Assembly: GCA_017543165.1 (NCBI GenBank)
Contig: JAFYGL010000527.1
Span: forward strand, 1 to 8,828
DNA: 8,828 nucleotides
Source of the DNA: Victivallales bacterium
GTDB lineage: Bacteria; Verrucomicrobiota; Lentisphaeria; Oligosphaerales; Oligosphaeraceae
Reading direction: 5' to 3'
Shown: one piece after another, positions 1 through 5,449 of the stretch
Numbering within the stretch: the stretch's first letter is position 1
Layout of the letters: each line of letters opens with the position of its first letter
Notes under the pieces: generated by a model
What the model was told of the DNA's origin: nothing
Databases searched by the model: none
Seen by the model: the letters and a program-made list of their open reading frames with translations, nothing else
Translations under genes and position numbers: made by a program

Positions 1-49
1 AATGAAGCGCATTGCGAATCTCATCATTGAAATTACCATCAAATTTCAT
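1..49 (-). CDS. Start of an unidentified protein, cut by the left edge
   Basis: Only the first 16 codons are visible, reading MKFDGNFNDEIRNALH, and the frame runs open off the left edge. The start is well supported: an AAAGGAG ribosome binding site lies 7 nt upstream of the ATG (plus-strand CAT at 47-49), the best such site in the window. The upstream 110 nt are AT-rich, as expected for a promoter region. The peptide is acidic and polar, with no signal peptide. Sixteen residues are too few to name a family, and I do not guess one. It lies downstream of gdhA on the same strand, but 376 nt of hairpin-rich DNA separates them, so it is probably transcribed independently. Confidence 0.7.
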   Translation of the reverse strand, partial: MKFDGNFNDEIRNALH

Positions 50-166
50 TGTTCTTCTCCTTTTACAGGGATTATTTTTCAGAATAAACTAGAATTCAGC
101 AATGCATATAAAACGCAGAATATGCCGTAATATTGTATAATAAGAGAATAAATATGCTATCTACAA

Positions 167-257
167 GGGACTAAAGGGACCAAAGGGGCCAAAGGAACCA
201 AAAAGACTAAAGGGACCAAAGGGAAACAACCAATGAATGCTCGTCCCTTTGGTCCCT
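167..257. repeat. Degenerate 9-nt tandem repeat (GGGACCAAA) ending in an inverted arm
   Basis: Six consecutive 9-nt units run from 167 to 220: GGGACTAAA, GGGACCAAA, GGGGCCAAA, GGAACCAAA, AAGACTAAA and GGGACCAAA, followed by a partial GGGA. An inverted copy follows at 244-257. It pairs perfectly over 14 bp with 211-224, leaving a 19-nt loop at 225-243, and can also pair with the first units (166-180) with one mismatch. The 9-nt period would preserve a reading frame, but no start or ribosome binding site supports translation. I read it as a non-coding intergenic repeat; its function is unknown. Confidence 0.85.
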
Positions 258-300
258 ACTTGTTTTTCACTCTCAACACAAAACACATCTATACATTACT

Positions 301-337
301 CGCTTTTCCGCTTTCGCAACGCGAAAGCGGAAAAGCG
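301..337. repeat. Perfect 17-bp inverted repeat with 3-nt loop
   Basis: The arms 301-317 (CGCTTTTCCGCTTTCGC) and 321-337 are exact reverse complements around the trinucleotide AAC. Neither side has a T-tract, so it is not a textbook intrinsic terminator, though it could end or protect the gdhA transcript. A perfect 17-bp stem with a 3-nt loop is more regular than most terminators and resembles REP-type or cruciform elements. Confidence 0.85.
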
Positions 338-359
338 CAGCAAGGGATAGAGGTGGGGT

Positions 360-400
360 GTGGGGAGGGGGAAGGGCCAATGGCCCTTCCCCCTCCCCAC
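360..400 (-). terminator. gdhA: 20-bp GC-rich hairpin after gdhA, possible terminator
   Basis: The arms 360-379 and 381-400 are exact 20-nt reverse complements around a single central A. They are very G/C-rich (a GTGGGGAGGGGG arm start, a GGGCC core). In RNA the inner few bases would form the loop, leaving a stem of about 18 bp. It begins 25 nt after the gdhA stop, the expected place for a terminator. The following bases on the minus strand are C-rich (ACCCCACC), not U-rich, so termination is inferred from position and strength alone. A REP-like element is the alternative. Confidence 0.45.
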
Positions 401-425
401 GATAATACATGCATGTCTTTGGGGA

Positions 426-1778
426 TTAGAATATGCCCTGCTCCAGCATGGCGGTGGCCACCTTCTTGAAGCCGGCGATGTTTGCGCCTGCCACCAGGTC
501 GTAGCCCAGATTGTATTCCTCGGCGGCCTTGCGTGATTCATCGTGGATGGTGATCATCATCTTCTTGAGTTGCGCGTCCACCTCGTCGGCAGTCCACACC
601 AGGCGCTCGGAATTCTGGCTCATCTCCAAAGCGGAGACGCCGACGCCGCCTGCATTGACGGCCTTGGAAGGAGCGACGATAATGTGCTTCTGTGCACGCA
701 GCAGCTCCAATGCATCGTTGGTTGTAGGCATGTTGGCTACCTCGATGTAGTATTTGACGCCAGATTCAACAATCTTCTTCGCCCATTCCAGGTTCACGTC
801 ATTCTGGGTGGCTGCGGGCATGTATATGTCCACGTCCTTGACGCCCCAGCACTTCTGTCCAGGCACGAATTCGCAGCCGAACTTCTTTGCGTATGGCTCG
901 CAGTGCATCGGGTCGTTGGCGCGCATTTCCAGGATGTAGTTGATTTTCTCTTCGGTGCAGACGCCGTCCTTGTCATGGATATATCCGTCTGGCCCAGCGA
1001 AATATATGACCTTGGCGCCCAGTTCTGCGGCCTTCTTGATGATGCCCCAGCCCACATTGCCATAGCCGGAAATCGCTATGCGCTTGCCTTGAATTGTGTC
1101 TTTCTCGTGCTTCAGCACCTCGTTCAGGTAATACACGGCGCCGTAGCCAGTGGCCTCGGGGCGAATCAGGGAGCCGCCGTAGGTCATGCCCTTGCCAGTG
1201 AACACGCCATTTTCCCACACGCCCTTCAGACGGCGATACTGGCCGAACATATAGCCGATTTCACGTTTGCCCACGCCCATGTCACCAGCGGGCACATCCA
1301 CATCTGGTCCGATATAGCGGTACAATGCAGAAATGAAGCTCTGGCAGAAGCGCATTACCTCGGCGTCGCTCTTCCCTGCTGGATCGAAGTCCGAACCGCC
1401 CTTGCCGCCGCCAATGGGAAGGCCAGTAAGCGAGTTCTTGAATGTCTGCTCAAAGCCAAGGAATTTGATGATGCTGGGAGTCACGTTCTTCTGGAAACGG
1501 ATGCCGCCCTTGTATGGCCCGATGGCGCCGTTGAACTGGCAACGGTAGCCGATGTTGGTCTGCGTGCGCCCCTGGTCATCCACCCACACCACGCGGAAAG
1601 TGAACATGCGCTCTGGTTCCACCATGCGCTTCAGCAAATCAGCCTTTTCATATTCTGGATGCTTGGCAACAACAGGGCTAATGGAACTGAAAACCTCCTC
1701 AACTGTCTGAACGAATTCAGGCTCGCTTGCGTGCTTCTCGCGAACATACTGTATTACGCTCTCAACATACTTGTCCAT
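426..1778 (-). CDS. gdhA: Glutamate dehydrogenase, hexameric type, probably NAD-dependent
   Basis: Cytoplasmic enzyme interconverting glutamate and 2-oxoglutarate plus ammonia. The 450 residues match the usual length of the hexameric bacterial family. The N-terminal catalytic domain shows GPYKGGIR at 87-94 with substrate lysine K90, then K114, the GGGKGGSDFDP signature with catalytic K126 (123-133), and D166 in VPAGDMG. The Rossmann domain follows with GYGNVG at 238-243, and the C-terminal part has ANMPTT at 348-353 and NAGGV at 375-379. The whole chain resembles the Clostridium symbiosum enzyme closely, including IEVANMPTT and APSKAVNAGGV. Positions that set coenzyme choice in that family are Y239 and P263-D264, as in NAD-specific enzymes; NADP enzymes such as E. 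coli GdhA carry serine and other polar residues there. I therefore infer NAD(H) use. The ATG at 1776-1778 is preceded by AAGGAAGAG. It is probably monocistronic with its own structured leader. Confidence 0.96.
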   Translation of the reverse strand: MDKYVESVIQYVREKHASEPEFVQTVEEVFSSISPVVAKHPEYEKADLLKRMVEPERMFTFRVVWVDDQGRTQTNIGYRCQFNGAIGPYKGGIRFQKNVTPSIIKFLGFEQTFKNSLTGLPIGGGKGGSDFDPAGKSDAEVMRFCQSFISALYRYIGPDVDVPAGDMGVGKREIGYMFGQYRRLKGVWENGVFTGKGMTYGGSLIRPEATGYGAVYYLNEVLKHEKDTIQGKRIAISGYGNVGWGIIKKAAELGAKVIYFAGPDGYIHDKDGVCTEEKINYILEMRANDPMHCEPYAKKFGCEFVPGQKCWGVKDVDIYMPAATQNDVNLEWAKKIVESGVKYYIEVANMPTTNDALELLRAQKHIIVAPSKAVNAGGVGVSALEMSQNSERLVWTADEVDAQLKKMMITIHDESRKAAEEYNLGYDLVAGANIAGFKKVATAMLEQGIF

Positions 1779-1815
1779 CTCATCTCTTCCTTCTGCATTA
1801 AAAACAAATCACCTC

Positions 1816-1848
1816 TAGGAAACGCCTGCGTTCCGCAGTCATTTCCTA
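1816..1848 (-). promoter_or_regulatory. gdhA: Stem-loop in the gdhA leader
   Basis: In the minus-strand RNA the arms 1816-1830 and 1834-1848 pair over 15 positions, with one U-G wobble, one A-G mismatch and a GAA loop. The pairing is better as minus-strand RNA than as plus-strand RNA, because the wobble becomes C-A on the other strand. It lies about 38 nt upstream of the gdhA start, leaving the ribosome binding site free. It would sit within the first 40 nt of the transcript if the proposed promoter is right. It may stabilise or regulate the mRNA; I recognise no known riboswitch class. Confidence 0.5.
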
Positions 1849-1862
1849 TTTGAAATGGCAGT

Positions 1863-1890
1863 ACGATAAGGAGTTTTTCTATAATTTCAA
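1863..1890 (-). promoter_or_regulatory. gdhA: Putative sigma-70 promoter of gdhA
   Basis: On the minus strand, a -35 box TTGAAA (1885-1890) and a -10 box TATCGT (1863-1868) are separated by 16 nt. They match 5 of 6 and 4 of 6 consensus bases. Transcription would start near 1855 and give a leader of about 77 nt containing the stem-loop. The preceding gene ends more than 200 nt away, so a promoter is expected here, but the -10 match is modest. Confidence 0.35.
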
Positions 1891-1908
1891 GCAGCCAGCC
1901 CGTATTTT

Positions 1909-1937
1909 TTTACATTTTTTTACAAGGTGGCTTTACA
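1909..1937. repeat. Three TTTACA copies in a T-rich tract upstream of gdhA
   Basis: TTTACA occurs at 1909-1914, 1919-1924 and 1932-1937 (TGTAAA on the minus strand), at steps of 10 and 13 nt. The first two are part of a 10-nt unit TTTTTTTACA-like repeat, so they fall on the same helix face. They lie just upstream of the proposed gdhA promoter, where an activator or UP-element contact would be plausible. They may also be simple A/T-rich sequence. Confidence 0.35.
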
Positions 1938-1996
1938 TTTTTTGTTTCTACAGGAAACTTGCTATATTAGTACGATTATCTATATATTGTGAATTT

Positions 1997-3142
1997 TTAA
2001 TGAAAGATAAAAGAAAAAACAAGTAGGACACCCAGAAACAGGGCATTGAAGAGGGTGAATAAAAGCAGGTAGCGCTTCACGCCAGACGGGTCAGCCTGCC
2101 GATATTGACTGTAGGTGATCAAGGAGGCCAGGGACGCAATCAAAGTCCCAGTCCCGCCTATGTTGACGCCCAGGAGCAGCTCCCGATAATTGTCCGTGAA
2201 CTGGGACAGCAATATTGCCGAAGGCACATTGCTTATGACCTGGCAGGACAATACGCTGAAGAACAAGGTGCTCTTGCCAAGCAGCACCTCGAACAGGGAG
2301 CGCACTGCGCCGATGCGGGACATGTTTCCTGCAAATATGAAGAACGCGGCGAATGTGCAGAGGAGCGGATAGTCCACCTTTCTCAATGCCTTCCTGTCCA
2401 TATACAGGAGCGTTCCAGTTATTATGACAAGGCCATAGATGTAATGAATGGCGCGGAATACGATTATGATAGACAAGGCAAATAGCAGCAGATAGATGCC
2501 TAGCCGCCATGGATGTCTTTCGCTGGAGGCGGTCTTCTTGATCTGGATGGGCTCATTATGCACGCACAGGCAACAGAATGTAATAAGCAGCACCGACACT
2601 ATGAATGGCGGCAGCATTATTCCCATGAATTCCAGTGTGGGGATGTTGAATTTGGTATAGAGGAACAGGTTCTGCGGGTTGCCGAAAGGCGTCAGCATGC
2701 CTCCCAGATTGGCGGCGATGTTCTGCATTATGAACGTGAATGCAAGCAGCCGCTTGTTGCCAGTGCCGCTTAAGACGAAATAGCCTAGGGGCAGGAACGT
2801 CAAAAGCGCCATGTCATTTGCGATGAACATGGAGCCGATGAAGGTGATGTACGCCAGCGCAAGAATGCAAAGACGCATGGTCCTGAAACGGCGGACAATG
2901 CGGCGGGCCAGCATTGTGAAGAAGTCTATGTTGCGCAGCGCACCCACCACAGCCAGCACGCAGTACAGGCAACTCAGCGTCTTCCAGTCAAAATAGGTGA
3001 AATACTCCCTGCCAGGCTTTACCAGGCAGCAGGTTATGGCCGCAGCAAACAAGGCAATGCACAATACCGCATTTGCCTTGAAAAGAGCCTTTGCCTTCCT
3101 GACAGCAACCCCAAAGAACGACTTTACCTTATCGCGCAACAT
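1997..3142 (-). CDS. Inner-membrane permease, ArsB/NhaD/SLC13 ion transporter superfamily
   Basis: A 381-residue polytopic membrane protein with a basic N-terminal tail (residues 1-22) and hydrophobic segments throughout, about ten to twelve by eye. The two-repeat pattern of the ion transporter superfamily is visible. Repeat 1 has FIANDMALLTFLPL (106-119) and LTPFGNPQNL (150-159); repeat 2 has ISNVPSAILL (303-312) and NIGGTGTLIASLASLITY (327-344). The paired Asn-containing hairpins are typical of sites that bind a cation and an anion or carboxylate. The substrate cannot be told from sequence: dicarboxylate, arsenite and Na+/H+ exchange are all found in this superfamily. The ATG at 3140-3142 has no good ribosome binding site, but an in-frame TAG shortly upstream limits alternatives. 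It follows nagB by 112 nt with a strong hairpin between, so co-transcription would need read-through. Confidence 0.85.
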   Translation of the reverse strand: MLRDKVKSFFGVAVRKAKALFKANAVLCIALFAAAITCCLVKPGREYFTYFDWKTLSCLYCVLAVVGALRNIDFFTMLARRIVRRFRTMRLCILALAYITFIGSMFIANDMALLTFLPLGYFVLSGTGNKRLLAFTFIMQNIAANLGGMLTPFGNPQNLFLYTKFNIPTLEFMGIMLPPFIVSVLLITFCCLCVHNEPIQIKKTASSERHPWRLGIYLLLFALSIIIVFRAIHYIYGLVIITGTLLYMDRKALRKVDYPLLCTFAAFFIFAGNMSRIGAVRSLFEVLLGKSTLFFSVLSCQVISNVPSAILLSQFTDNYRELLLGVNIGGTGTLIASLASLITYSQYRQADPSGVKRYLLLFTLFNALFLGVLLVFSFIFH

Positions 3143-3171
3143 TGCAGGAATGATCTAGAAATAAAGCAGAA

Positions 3172-3233
3172 GGGGCTGCTGCAAAACTAGGTATCTAGGT
3201 ATCTAGGTATCTAGGTAGTTTTGCAACAGCCCC
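3172..3233 (-). terminator. nagB: 18-bp hairpin with tandem 8-nt repeat loop, probable nagB terminator
   Basis: The arms 3172-3189 and 3216-3233 pair over 18 bp. On the minus-strand RNA every pair is Watson-Crick except one G-U; on the plus strand that pair would be a C-A mismatch. The stem starts 22 nt after the nagB stop and is followed on the minus strand by a U-rich stretch (UUCUGCUUUAUUUCU). The loop is not random: CTAGGTAT repeats at 3187-3194, 3195-3202 and 3203-3210, with a partial fourth copy from 3211. It acts at least plausibly as a terminator, and its repeat loop is unusual. Confidence 0.55.
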
Positions 3234-3254
3234 CTCAGCGCATACGCGTTGAGA

Positions 3255-4043
3255 TTAGAGTCTTTCGCTCTTGTAAACGTCCAGGAAGTACTTGTATGTA
3301 TCAACCCTGAGTTCACCGCATGCCATCTCGTCGCAGGCGATGTAAGCGTTGTTGTGCAGGTTCAATGCGGTAATTGTCCACATCTGGTTAAGACCACCTT
3401 CCACGCATTCCTTTAGGGCGCGCGCCTTGTTGTGGCCGCTGATGAGAAGGAGAACTTCCTTGGAATCAGTGACAGTGCCCACGCCTACGGACAGTGCCCT
3501 GGCGGGAACCTTGTCTGGATCGTTGTCAAAGAAACGCGAGTTCACAATCCTGGTGTCCTCAGTCAAATCGCGGACGCCAGTCCTGGAGCTAAGGGATGTG
3601 AACGGCTCGTTGAAGGCGATGTGCCCGTCAACGCCAGAACCGCCCAGGAACAAATCGATGCCGCCGTATGAGGCAATCTTCACTTCGTAGCTGCGGCACT
3701 CCTCTTCCAAATCAGGCGCCATGCCGTTGAGGATGTTCACATTCTCGGCTGGAATGTCGATATGGTTGAACAGATTGTCGTGCATGAAGTACCAGTAGCT
3801 CTCATGATGCTCATGGGGAAGCCCCACGTATTCATCCATGTTGAACGTGACCACGTTCTTGAAGCTTACCTTGCCGGCCTTGTATGCCTCGATGAAGCGC
3901 CTGTAAACGCCCAATGGCGAGGAGCCTGTAGGCAATCCCAGCACGAATGGACGGTCGCCCTTGTGGCTGTTGATGGCGGCGATGATGTGGTTTGCCGCCC
4001 ACTGGCACATTGTCTCGTAATCCTTCTGAATGATAACCTTCAT
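3255..4043 (-). CDS. nagB: Glucosamine-6-phosphate deaminase
   Basis: Cytoplasmic enzyme converting glucosamine-6-phosphate to fructose-6-phosphate and ammonia, the entry of amino sugars into glycolysis. With the ATG at 4041-4043 the protein has 262 residues, the family norm. A TTG at 4058 is in frame, but the five extra codons contain the ribosome binding site GGGAGAG, so the ATG is preferred. Conserved features are LPTGSSP (37-43, phosphate loop), NMDEYVG (68-74, D70 as base), and [14 protein letters not shown] (134-147) with D139, H141 and E146. These match the E. coli catalytic set D72/D141/H143/E148. At the positions matching the E. coli allosteric residues R158, K160 and T161 this protein has G156, R158 and D159, so N-acetylglucosamine-6-phosphate activation of the E. 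coli kind is doubtful (inference from remembered alignment). It lies 27 nt after serS, probably in the same transcript. Confidence 0.96.
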   Translation of the reverse strand: MKVIIQKDYETMCQWAANHIIAAINSHKGDRPFVLGLPTGSSPLGVYRRFIEAYKAGKVSFKNVVTFNMDEYVGLPHEHHESYWYFMHDNLFNHIDIPAENVNILNGMAPDLEEECRSYEVKIASYGGIDLFLGGSGVDGHIAFNEPFTSLSSRTGVRDLTEDTRIVNSRFFDNDPDKVPARALSVGVGTVTDSKEVLLLISGHNKARALKECVEGGLNQMWTITALNLHNNAYIACDEMACGELRVDTYKYFLDVYKSERL

Positions 4044-4070
4044 CTTCTTCTCTCCCAAAAAACTTCTTGT

Positions 4071-5318
4071 TTATGCCTCTGGCGTCAACTTGTCAAAGCC
4101 AGTGTAGGGACGCAGCACTTCAGGCACGATAACAGTGCCGTCTTCCTGCTGGTAGTTCTCCAGTATGGCGCACACCACGCGGTCGGTAACGCCCGTCGCG
4201 GAAATGGTGTGGACAAAGCCACGGTTGCCATTGGCATCCTTGTAGCGGATGTTCAGGCGGCGTGACTGGAATTCGGTGAGGTTGGTGTTGCTGGTGACTT
4301 CTCTGTATGCGCCGAAGCCAGGATACCATGCCTCGATGTCGTACTTCTTGAAACCAGGGGCACCCATGTCGCCCACGCATACATTCACCACCCTGTAGGG
4401 TATGCCTAGCTGCTGCAGCAGGTATTCCTCATTCGCCAGGCAGACTTCGTGGTACTTGGGTGATTCATCTGGCAGGCAGAACACAATCTGCTCCACCTTG
4501 TGGAACTGGTGCACGCGGAAAATGCCGCGTGATTCCTTGCCATAGCTGCCAGCCTCGGTCCTGAAGCAGGGGGTGTATGCGGTGTAGCAGCGTGGCAGAG
4601 TCGCGGCGTCCAGCACCTCGTCCGCATGATATCCCACCAATGTCTGCTCAGATGTTCCGATAAGAGCCAGGTCCTCGTTCTTCAGGTCGTAGGTCTGGTC
4701 CGCGAAGAATGGCAGATAGCCAGTGCCGAACAAGGTGTGCGCCTTGGCCGCACAGGGGGACATGAACAGCTTGAAGCCACGCTTCACCAGAGTCTGCTGC
4801 GCCCAGAAGAACATGGCCTGCGTCAGTTGCGCGCCCTGCCCGCACCAGTAGTAGAAGCCCGACTGGGCGACCTTTGCGCCGCGGCCAGTGTCAATGATGC
4901 CAAGAATGTCGCCGATAGCCTGGTGGTCCCTGGCCTCAAAGGGGAAGTTCGGCTTTTCGCCCACAAAGCGCACTGGCACATTGTCCGCATCGCTTTCGCC
5001 GTCCGGGCATTCGTCAGACAGGAAGTTAGGCAGCCAGGTCATCATTTCATCGACCTGCGCCTTGATTTCGTCCTGGAGTTTCTCCTTGTCGCCCAAGGTG
5101 GTCTTCAGTTCCTTCACCTTTTCGCGGGCTTCTGGGTTGTCCTTGCATTCCTTGCTCAGGCGGTTGCGCTCGGCACGCAGCTCCTCCACTTCCTTTACCA
5201 GTGCCAGGTATTGCTTGTCCAGTTCGCTGAGTTTGTCAATGTCCACATCGCAGCCACGCCTGGCGGCATTCTTCTTGACCAGCTCGGGGTTTTCACGCAG
5301 AATTTTAATGTCAATCAT
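4071..5318 (-). CDS. serS: Seryl-tRNA synthetase
   Basis: Class II aminoacyl-tRNA synthetase charging tRNA-Ser with serine in the cytoplasm. It has 415 residues from the ATG at 5316-5318, typical for bacteria. The frame stays open to 5399, but that 27-residue extension crosses the putative promoter and is absent from the family, whose start resembles MIDIKILRENPELVKKN. Residues about 28-95 form the charged helical arm (coiled coil) that contacts the tRNA. The catalytic core shows TSE at 222-224 (serine recognition), motif 2 FRTEAGS at 252-258 followed by RGIFRVHQFHKVEQ (264-277), and motif 3 ending in R380 with AILENYQQEDG (384-394) and PEVLRPY (409-415 region). GIFRVHQF and TSEQ resemble eukaryotic or archaeal SerRS more than the usual bacterial RQHQF and TAE. 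Motif 3 before R380 reads TISATGVTDR, atypical and seemingly one residue short. nagB follows 27 nt downstream. Confidence 0.96.
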   Translation of the reverse strand: MIDIKILRENPELVKKNAARRGCDVDIDKLSELDKQYLALVKEVEELRAERNRLSKECKDNPEAREKVKELKTTLGDKEKLQDEIKAQVDEMMTWLPNFLSDECPDGESDADNVPVRFVGEKPNFPFEARDHQAIGDILGIIDTGRGAKVAQSGFYYWCGQGAQLTQAMFFWAQQTLVKRGFKLFMSPCAAKAHTLFGTGYLPFFADQTYDLKNEDLALIGTSEQTLVGYHADEVLDAATLPRCYTAYTPCFRTEAGSYGKESRGIFRVHQFHKVEQIVFCLPDESPKYHEVCLANEEYLLQQLGIPYRVVNVCVGDMGAPGFKKYDIEAWYPGFGAYREVTSNTNLTEFQSRRLNIRYKDANGNRGFVHTISATGVTDRVVCAILENYQQEDGTVIVPEVLRPYTGFDKLTPEA

Positions 5319-5364
5319 CGTCTTACCAAAATTGTATTTTGAGTTTCTTAAGAAAATTGACTGT

Positions 5365-5392
5365 AATATACTTGATTTCCCTGCAAAATCAA
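5365..5392 (-). promoter_or_regulatory. serS: Putative sigma-70 promoter of serS
   Basis: On the minus strand, a -35 box TTGATT (5387-5392) and a -10 box TATATT (5365-5370) are spaced by 16 nt. They match 4 of 6 and 5 of 6 consensus bases. Transcription would start about 40 nt before the serS ATG at 5318, inside the 131-nt gap after apbE. No T-box-like specifier structure fits in so short a leader. Confidence 0.45.
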
Positions 5393-5449
5393 TGTCCAAG
5401 ACATCTGGAAGTCATGGGTTCTGTAGCACGACATTTTGCCGTGCGCATT

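Larger units (their letters stand above)
50..425. other. Non-coding stretch with three inverted-repeat elements
   Basis: No convincing gene lies in these 376 nt between the end of gdhA and the start of the left-edge gene. Positions 50-166 are AT-rich and must hold the promoter and leader of the left-edge gene; I found only weak -10/-35 matches there and call none. Positions 167-257 hold a 9-nt tandem repeat with an inverted arm. Positions 301-337 and 360-400 hold two perfect palindromic hairpins. A further short palindrome, ACATGCATGT, is at 408-417. Small open frames here cross the palindromes and lack ribosome binding sites. Confidence 0.8.

Noticed and set aside
136..141. Perfect TATAAT on the plus strand as a promoter
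   Set aside because: No -35 match at suitable spacing and no plus-strand gene downstream; expected by chance in AT-rich DNA.
167..257. CRISPR array
   Set aside because: Repeat units are contiguous 9-mers with no spacers, and no cas genes are present.
233..469. A 78-codon plus-strand frame and an 81-codon minus-strand frame (296-541) at the gdhA 3' end
   Set aside because: Both run through the palindromes at 301-400, overlap gdhA and have no ribosome binding site or familiar sequence.
543..1853. A 436-codon open frame on the plus strand opposite gdhA
   Set aside because: It lies antisense to a gene with complete family motifs, shows no recognisable domain and has no ribosome binding site. 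It is a by-product of gdhA codon usage.
1944..1958. GTTTC/GAAAC hairpin as terminator of the permease gene
   Set aside because: A 5-bp stem followed by A residues rather than U on the minus strand.
4626..5342. A 238-codon plus-strand frame opposite serS
   Set aside because: Fully antisense to the conserved serS gene; its composition is leucine/valine-rich with no motif.
5319..5399. A 27-residue N-terminal extension of serS
   Set aside because: It crosses the putative serS promoter, and the family begins at MIDIKILRENPE.
5426..5444. Short inverted repeat GCACG/CGTGC as apbE terminator
   Set aside because: Only a 5-bp stem with no U-tract on the minus strand; too weak to call.
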